DNA from: Lepeophtheirus salmonis
Lineage: Eukaryota > Arthropoda > Copepoda > Siphonostomatoida > Caligidae
NCBI RefSeq assembly: GCF_016086655.4
Contig: NC_052136.2
Coordinates: 13,640,001-13,704,000, forward strand
Direction: 5' to 3'
DNA: 64,000 nucleotides
A program made the position numbers and the translations under genes. The notes beneath the pieces were generated by a model, which worked only from the letters and a program-made list of their open reading frames with translations, made no database searches and had not been told where the DNA came from. This document shows, in pieces, positions 60,863 to 64,000 of the stretch; the first letter of the stretch is position 1; the number at the start of each line of letters is the position of its first letter.

Positions 60863-60960
60863 GAGAAAAGACATCCCAATTGACTTGAACCCATGACTAT
60901 GCTGCAGGGATAATTTAAATACACTTCCTAATGATTACAAGATACCTTTACGATACCTTG
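60863..60960 (-). repeat. tRNA-like repeat (possible SINE head)
   Basis: On the minus strand TCTTGTAATCATTAGGAAG, a stem-loop-like TTTAAATTATCCCTGCAG and GGGTTCAAGTC (60882-60892, B-box-like) follow in tRNA order. 15013-15105 shares ATTATTTTAATA..GCAGGGATT-type blocks in the same orientation. The acceptor stem does not close, so it is not a functional tRNA gene. Confidence 0.3.
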
Positions 60961-61023
60961 CAAAAAACAGGGACATCTATATCATGTAAAATATTTTGTT
61001 CGACAGTTGGATACATTGTAAAT

Positions 61024-61125
61024 CTACTTCCTCGTTGCCTCAACCTGCTCTCCGATGACTTTCTGGGATAATCCCGCGCGGAGAAGTGCTGCTATCTCAA
61101 ACCTCTTATCGTACTGTGTGTTCAT
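61024..61125 (-). pseudogene. Tc1-type transposase N-terminal remnant
   Basis: ATG at 61125 gives MNTQYDKRFEIAALLRAGLS then QKVIGEQVEATRK and TAG: 33 residues closely parallel to the first HTH of the 47579-48767 transposase (TKRIKIATLLRAG then IKEQVGAS). Nothing after it belongs to a transposase, so this is a short fragment. Confidence 0.6.
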
Positions 61126-62500
61126 GCTGGGAACTAGGACAATGTTTTTCTTAGCAATTGAGAGATAATTATGCGCTCTACAATATTGATCGAGCTGAAA
61201 TTGTAAAAACAGAAATCCTAACCTCTAAAAATTTGCGTAATAATGATAAGTAAATAATAACAGTTGCCCGGGATAAAGTAAAAAAAAAAATAGATTGGGA
61301 TTTTCTCATTTTCTGAAAAAAAAAAGAAATTAACATTGATTTTATGTTGATATACTTCATATATGCTTTACTTACAATGATTGGTAAGTACTTTGATGTC
61401 ATCCTTTATGAAAAAATATAAAAGTACAAAACTCATTTTTTTCATTTTAAACAGCTTATAGATGTGATATTAAGGCATGAAATTATTTGCAAATTTCAAA
61501 ATAATATACAACTTTTGGCACTCATTTTATACCATATTAGATAATAATTTAGTTATTACATCAATTTTAAAGTTGACACTTTTGGTGTCAAATTTTCCCA
61601 TCGAAGGGGGAAGTTGAGATAGTCGAAAATGTTAATAACTAATAATAGAAAATAATAATGTTGATCGATATAATGTAAATAACCTTTATTTTTATATATT
61701 ATTTAAGGGTGTAAGTTTGATTAACTGTCACTCCTAGAGAAAAAAGTATACAATATGTATATGTTCTTGAGTACAATTTCTCGCAAGTGCGACGTTCATT
61801 AAGCTATAATGCTCCATTAAACTTTTTAATTTAACTTATATAAATGTAAATACGGGATATAATTATTTTCTCTAAAAAGTGGACGTCCTTTGGGTGAGAA
61901 AAAACCTGTGTTCTAATGATAACTCTAAACAGATCTGAATACATTTTTAAAAATACTTTATATTATCTTTCATTTCTTATTATAAAATCTTCAATCATCG
62001 GAACAACAAAATTAATTATTTAAGTACCGCTAAAGAAAAATTATAGTACTTCATATTTACAAATTAAGAGGATTAATTTAATTTGGTATGATTTAAGAGT
62101 AAATAAAATTGCTATATTTATACGAAAAGTGTTCCTGGGTTGATAACATTATAAGAATGAGAAGTTATTCAATGTATTTGATACATAACTTAAAACTTTT
62201 AAGCTCGAATAATCTATAGGGTTGCCTGAAACAAACATAAATTACTTTGATGCTAATTTACGACAACTGAAAACCTTTTCTTCGGCTAAAATAAACAAAC
62301 ACAGTACTTTTTTTTTTTTTTTGCGCCAAGTTGCGTTCAGATAGCTTGAAATACAAATTAACAGAAACAAAATCATTGCTATTCTCCTTCAAGATCAAAA
62401 GAGCCCAAAGTTGATTGCAGCTATTATTATTAGGCATAATGACTTATCCTTGTTGAATACCAATAGTCAAAGGTTGATTATTTGTGTCATCAGGATGTAG
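61126..62500. other. AT-rich non-coding stretch
   Basis: Nothing recognisable. The 74-codon minus frame at 61178-61402 is unsupported. There is a T-run near 62310. Confidence 0.5.
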
Positions 62501-62842
62501 CTCCTTGACACACAGCTAAAAAGAACTACGTTATTCTCAAGTCCAAATTTGTACATTTATGGTCATTGGCCTTATGGCCCCCATCATCTCAAACCTCAAT
62601 CATCTGGGATATTATTGGTGGGAAAAGTACAACAGTACTCCCTGGTCAGTGTCTATGTATTAAAAAAGAGAAAAAAGAATAGTCACATAAAGAATCCTCC
62701 TTCAAATCCAAATTTACGAATTTATTGGCCTCAGAATTCAAGTCCTTATCATCAGCCAGTAAGGAGACATGGAGGTCCCGTCAATCGAGAAGATTATCTT
62801 CGTTTCCTTCTATCCACATATCGAGGTTGTCATTGCATCTAA
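62501..62842 (+). CDS. Candidate terminal exon, Pro/Tyr-rich, unknown product
   Basis: The frame is open from 62501 (just after TAG) to TAA at 62840-62842 with no ATG at its start, so it would be a terminal exon. It is richer in Pro, Tyr, His and Asn than the surroundings. Two stretches resemble each other, SSPNLYIYGHWPYGPHHLK and SNPNLRIYWPQNSSPYHQP, separated by a basic KKRKK segment; the C-terminus is VNREDYLRFLLSTYRGCHCI. AATAAA follows at 62908-62913. No family is recognised. An open frame of this length is only marginally beyond chance. Confidence 0.27.
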   Translation, partial: LLDTQLKRTTLFSSPNLYIYGHWPYGPHHLKPQSSGILLVGKVQQYSLVSVYVLKKRKKNSHIKNPPSNPNLRIYWPQNSSPYHQPVRRHGGPVNREDYLRFLLSTYRGCHCI

Positions 62843-62913
62843 GGGGATATATTCTATTCCTCTAAAATAGTTGTAATTGAACTCTCAGTTTACCAACTTT
62901 CAATTCTAATAAA

Positions 62914-64000
62914 TCATAAAGTTATGGCCCTAAAAACATTCTTTGAATTTTTTACGTTTATTTACGGCCACGCTGAGTATACCTGAGAATACTTCAGGTT
63001 ATTTCACACCATCATAATATGATCTCATTTCTATAGCATTAAAAAAAATGCAAATATTATGCAAGTCAATAAATAATATATTTAATTTAAATCTGTATAT
63101 ATTTTTTTATAATTTAATTAAAAATAAACCATGCCATTTATTTTTCATTGTCTCAAATTTCTCATATATTAGTCATAATATATTCATATATATAAACAAA
63201 GTTTACATCCTATTGGAAGAATTTAATTCAATCTCTTTCATAGGTATACATAAATTTTATAGTAAGGACCTTTACATCATGAGACTCAATTACCCTTTTC
63301 CTCGTTATTTTTATGATCCTAATATATATGTATGTAACTTGGAATTTGAAAAAAAAATCCATTGGAGTTCTGTAGTTAGTTATAGTCCCAACATTTATTT
63401 CTTTAAATTATAATTTTAAAATGATATCACAAAATTCCAATGTTTAAGATACAAATGAAGAAATACAGTAAATTGTACAGCAATTGTTTCGTTTTCATCG
63501 TTCTTGTAGCGTACATAATTGTCTGTATTTTGGCTATCCAGACATCTAGTTTGAAAATTTCTGGATGATTGGACAGCATTGCTACCAGCCAGAAACCCTT
63601 CGAGATTTTACTATCGTATTGTTGCTGTACCGTCTCTTCAGCAATTTTAATAATGAAACAATATTTGATACATTTTTTTAATTCAATTTAAGTTATTACT
63701 GAACATATCGGTATGTTTCTATAAAATTTATTATAACAGTCATTCTTTCGAAACCATAATTTCCATACATTTTTACTATGAATAAGGCCCATAATTAATA
63801 GCAATCACGTTAAAGAAAATCTGCCTATTGAATAAATAAATTAAAATAGATGGTATAAAAATGATATAATTCCAAATTTTACTAGTATATTTATTCTTAG
63901 ATTTGACTATCAATTAATGATTTAATGTTTTATTTATTGTAGATAGTTAATACATATTTTAAAAATTATTCACAAATAAGAACAAATGTTCATTTCTGTC
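62914..64000. other. AT-rich non-coding stretch to window end
   Basis: The 121-codon frame at 63048-63413 is made of Ile/Phe/Tyr/Asn/Lys codons expected from AT-rich DNA and has no support. Nothing else is seen. Confidence 0.55.

Noticed and set aside
63048..63413. 121-codon plus-strand frame
   Set aside because: Ile/Phe/Tyr/Asn/Lys-dominated, as expected from random AT-rich DNA; no splice or promoter support.
1..64000. CRISPR arrays, bacterial operons, ribosome binding sites, phage or plasmid modules, rRNA
   Set aside because: No regularly spaced repeats with unique spacers, no prokaryotic gene packing and no rRNA-like segments were seen; splice-like signals and TE content are eukaryotic.

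Overview
This is a eukaryotic, strongly AT-rich window (roughly 70% A+T by eye) with no operons, no bacterial-style gene packing and no intact protein-coding gene that I can recognise. Identifiable coding DNA is almost entirely broken transposable elements, mostly Tc1/mariner-superfamily and non-LTR (LINE) remnants, plus tRNA-derived SINEs and several dispersed low-copy repeats. The base composition, the abundance of Tc1/mariner elements and the style of the transposases fit an arthropod. A parasitic copepod of the sea-louse type (Lepeophtheirus/Caligus) is my best guess, by inference only.

Layout. 1-1594 (minus): a hAT-like gene, TTF-type zinc finger followed by a DUF4371-type transposase region, running off the left edge and carrying two in-frame stops and a frameshift. 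A 57-bp copy of its 5' end lies inverted at 1929-1985. 2443-5500 (minus): a candidate host-gene start (19-codon exon, textbook GTAAGT donor, E2F-type site upstream) and a possible terminal exon. 3841-4235: first copy of dispersed repeat R1. 4850-5200 (minus): LINE reverse-transcriptase fragment. 6640-9310 (plus): decayed LINE with a CCHC knuckle and an AP-endonuclease region. 9560-9800: repeat R3. 11361-11861 (plus): longest unexplained open frame. 13820-14063: Tc1-like N-terminus, followed by a SINE fragment. 16255-16520: repeat R2. 21608-22920: complete maT-like element with TIRs and TA duplication. 24068-24204: cluster of CRE and E-box palindromes. 27975-28565: two adjacent R2 copies. 35540-36150 and 38922-39993: old mariner copies. 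36955-38320 (minus): decayed coding-like DNA resembling a LINE. 43205-43830: degenerate ACTCAA minisatellite. 44550-45063: mariner fragment. 45130-45545: second R1 copy, inverted. 47579-48767: complete Tc1/mariner copy with TIRs. 49837-50064: full SINE with A and B boxes. 52385-52907: internally deleted mariner or MITE with TIRs. 53590-53830: repeat resembling one widespread in marine invertebrates. 54560-55180 (minus): second LINE RT fragment. 59631-60240 (minus): decayed, unidentified coding-like DNA. 60468-60607 and 62501-62842 (plus): possible host exons. 61024-61125 (minus): small Tc1-like N-terminal remnant.

How it fits together. The window looks like intergenic or intronic DNA in which elements landed, decayed and were sometimes cut down to terminal-repeat derivatives. 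Every recognisable transposase or RT frame here is broken, so none should make its protein from this locus. Autonomous relatives elsewhere could still mobilise the copies whose terminal repeats survive. I found no convincing previously undescribed multi-gene system. The least explained items are the inverted duplication at the hAT 5' end, dispersed repeats R1 and R2, the orphan frame at 11361-11861 and the E2F-associated first exon.
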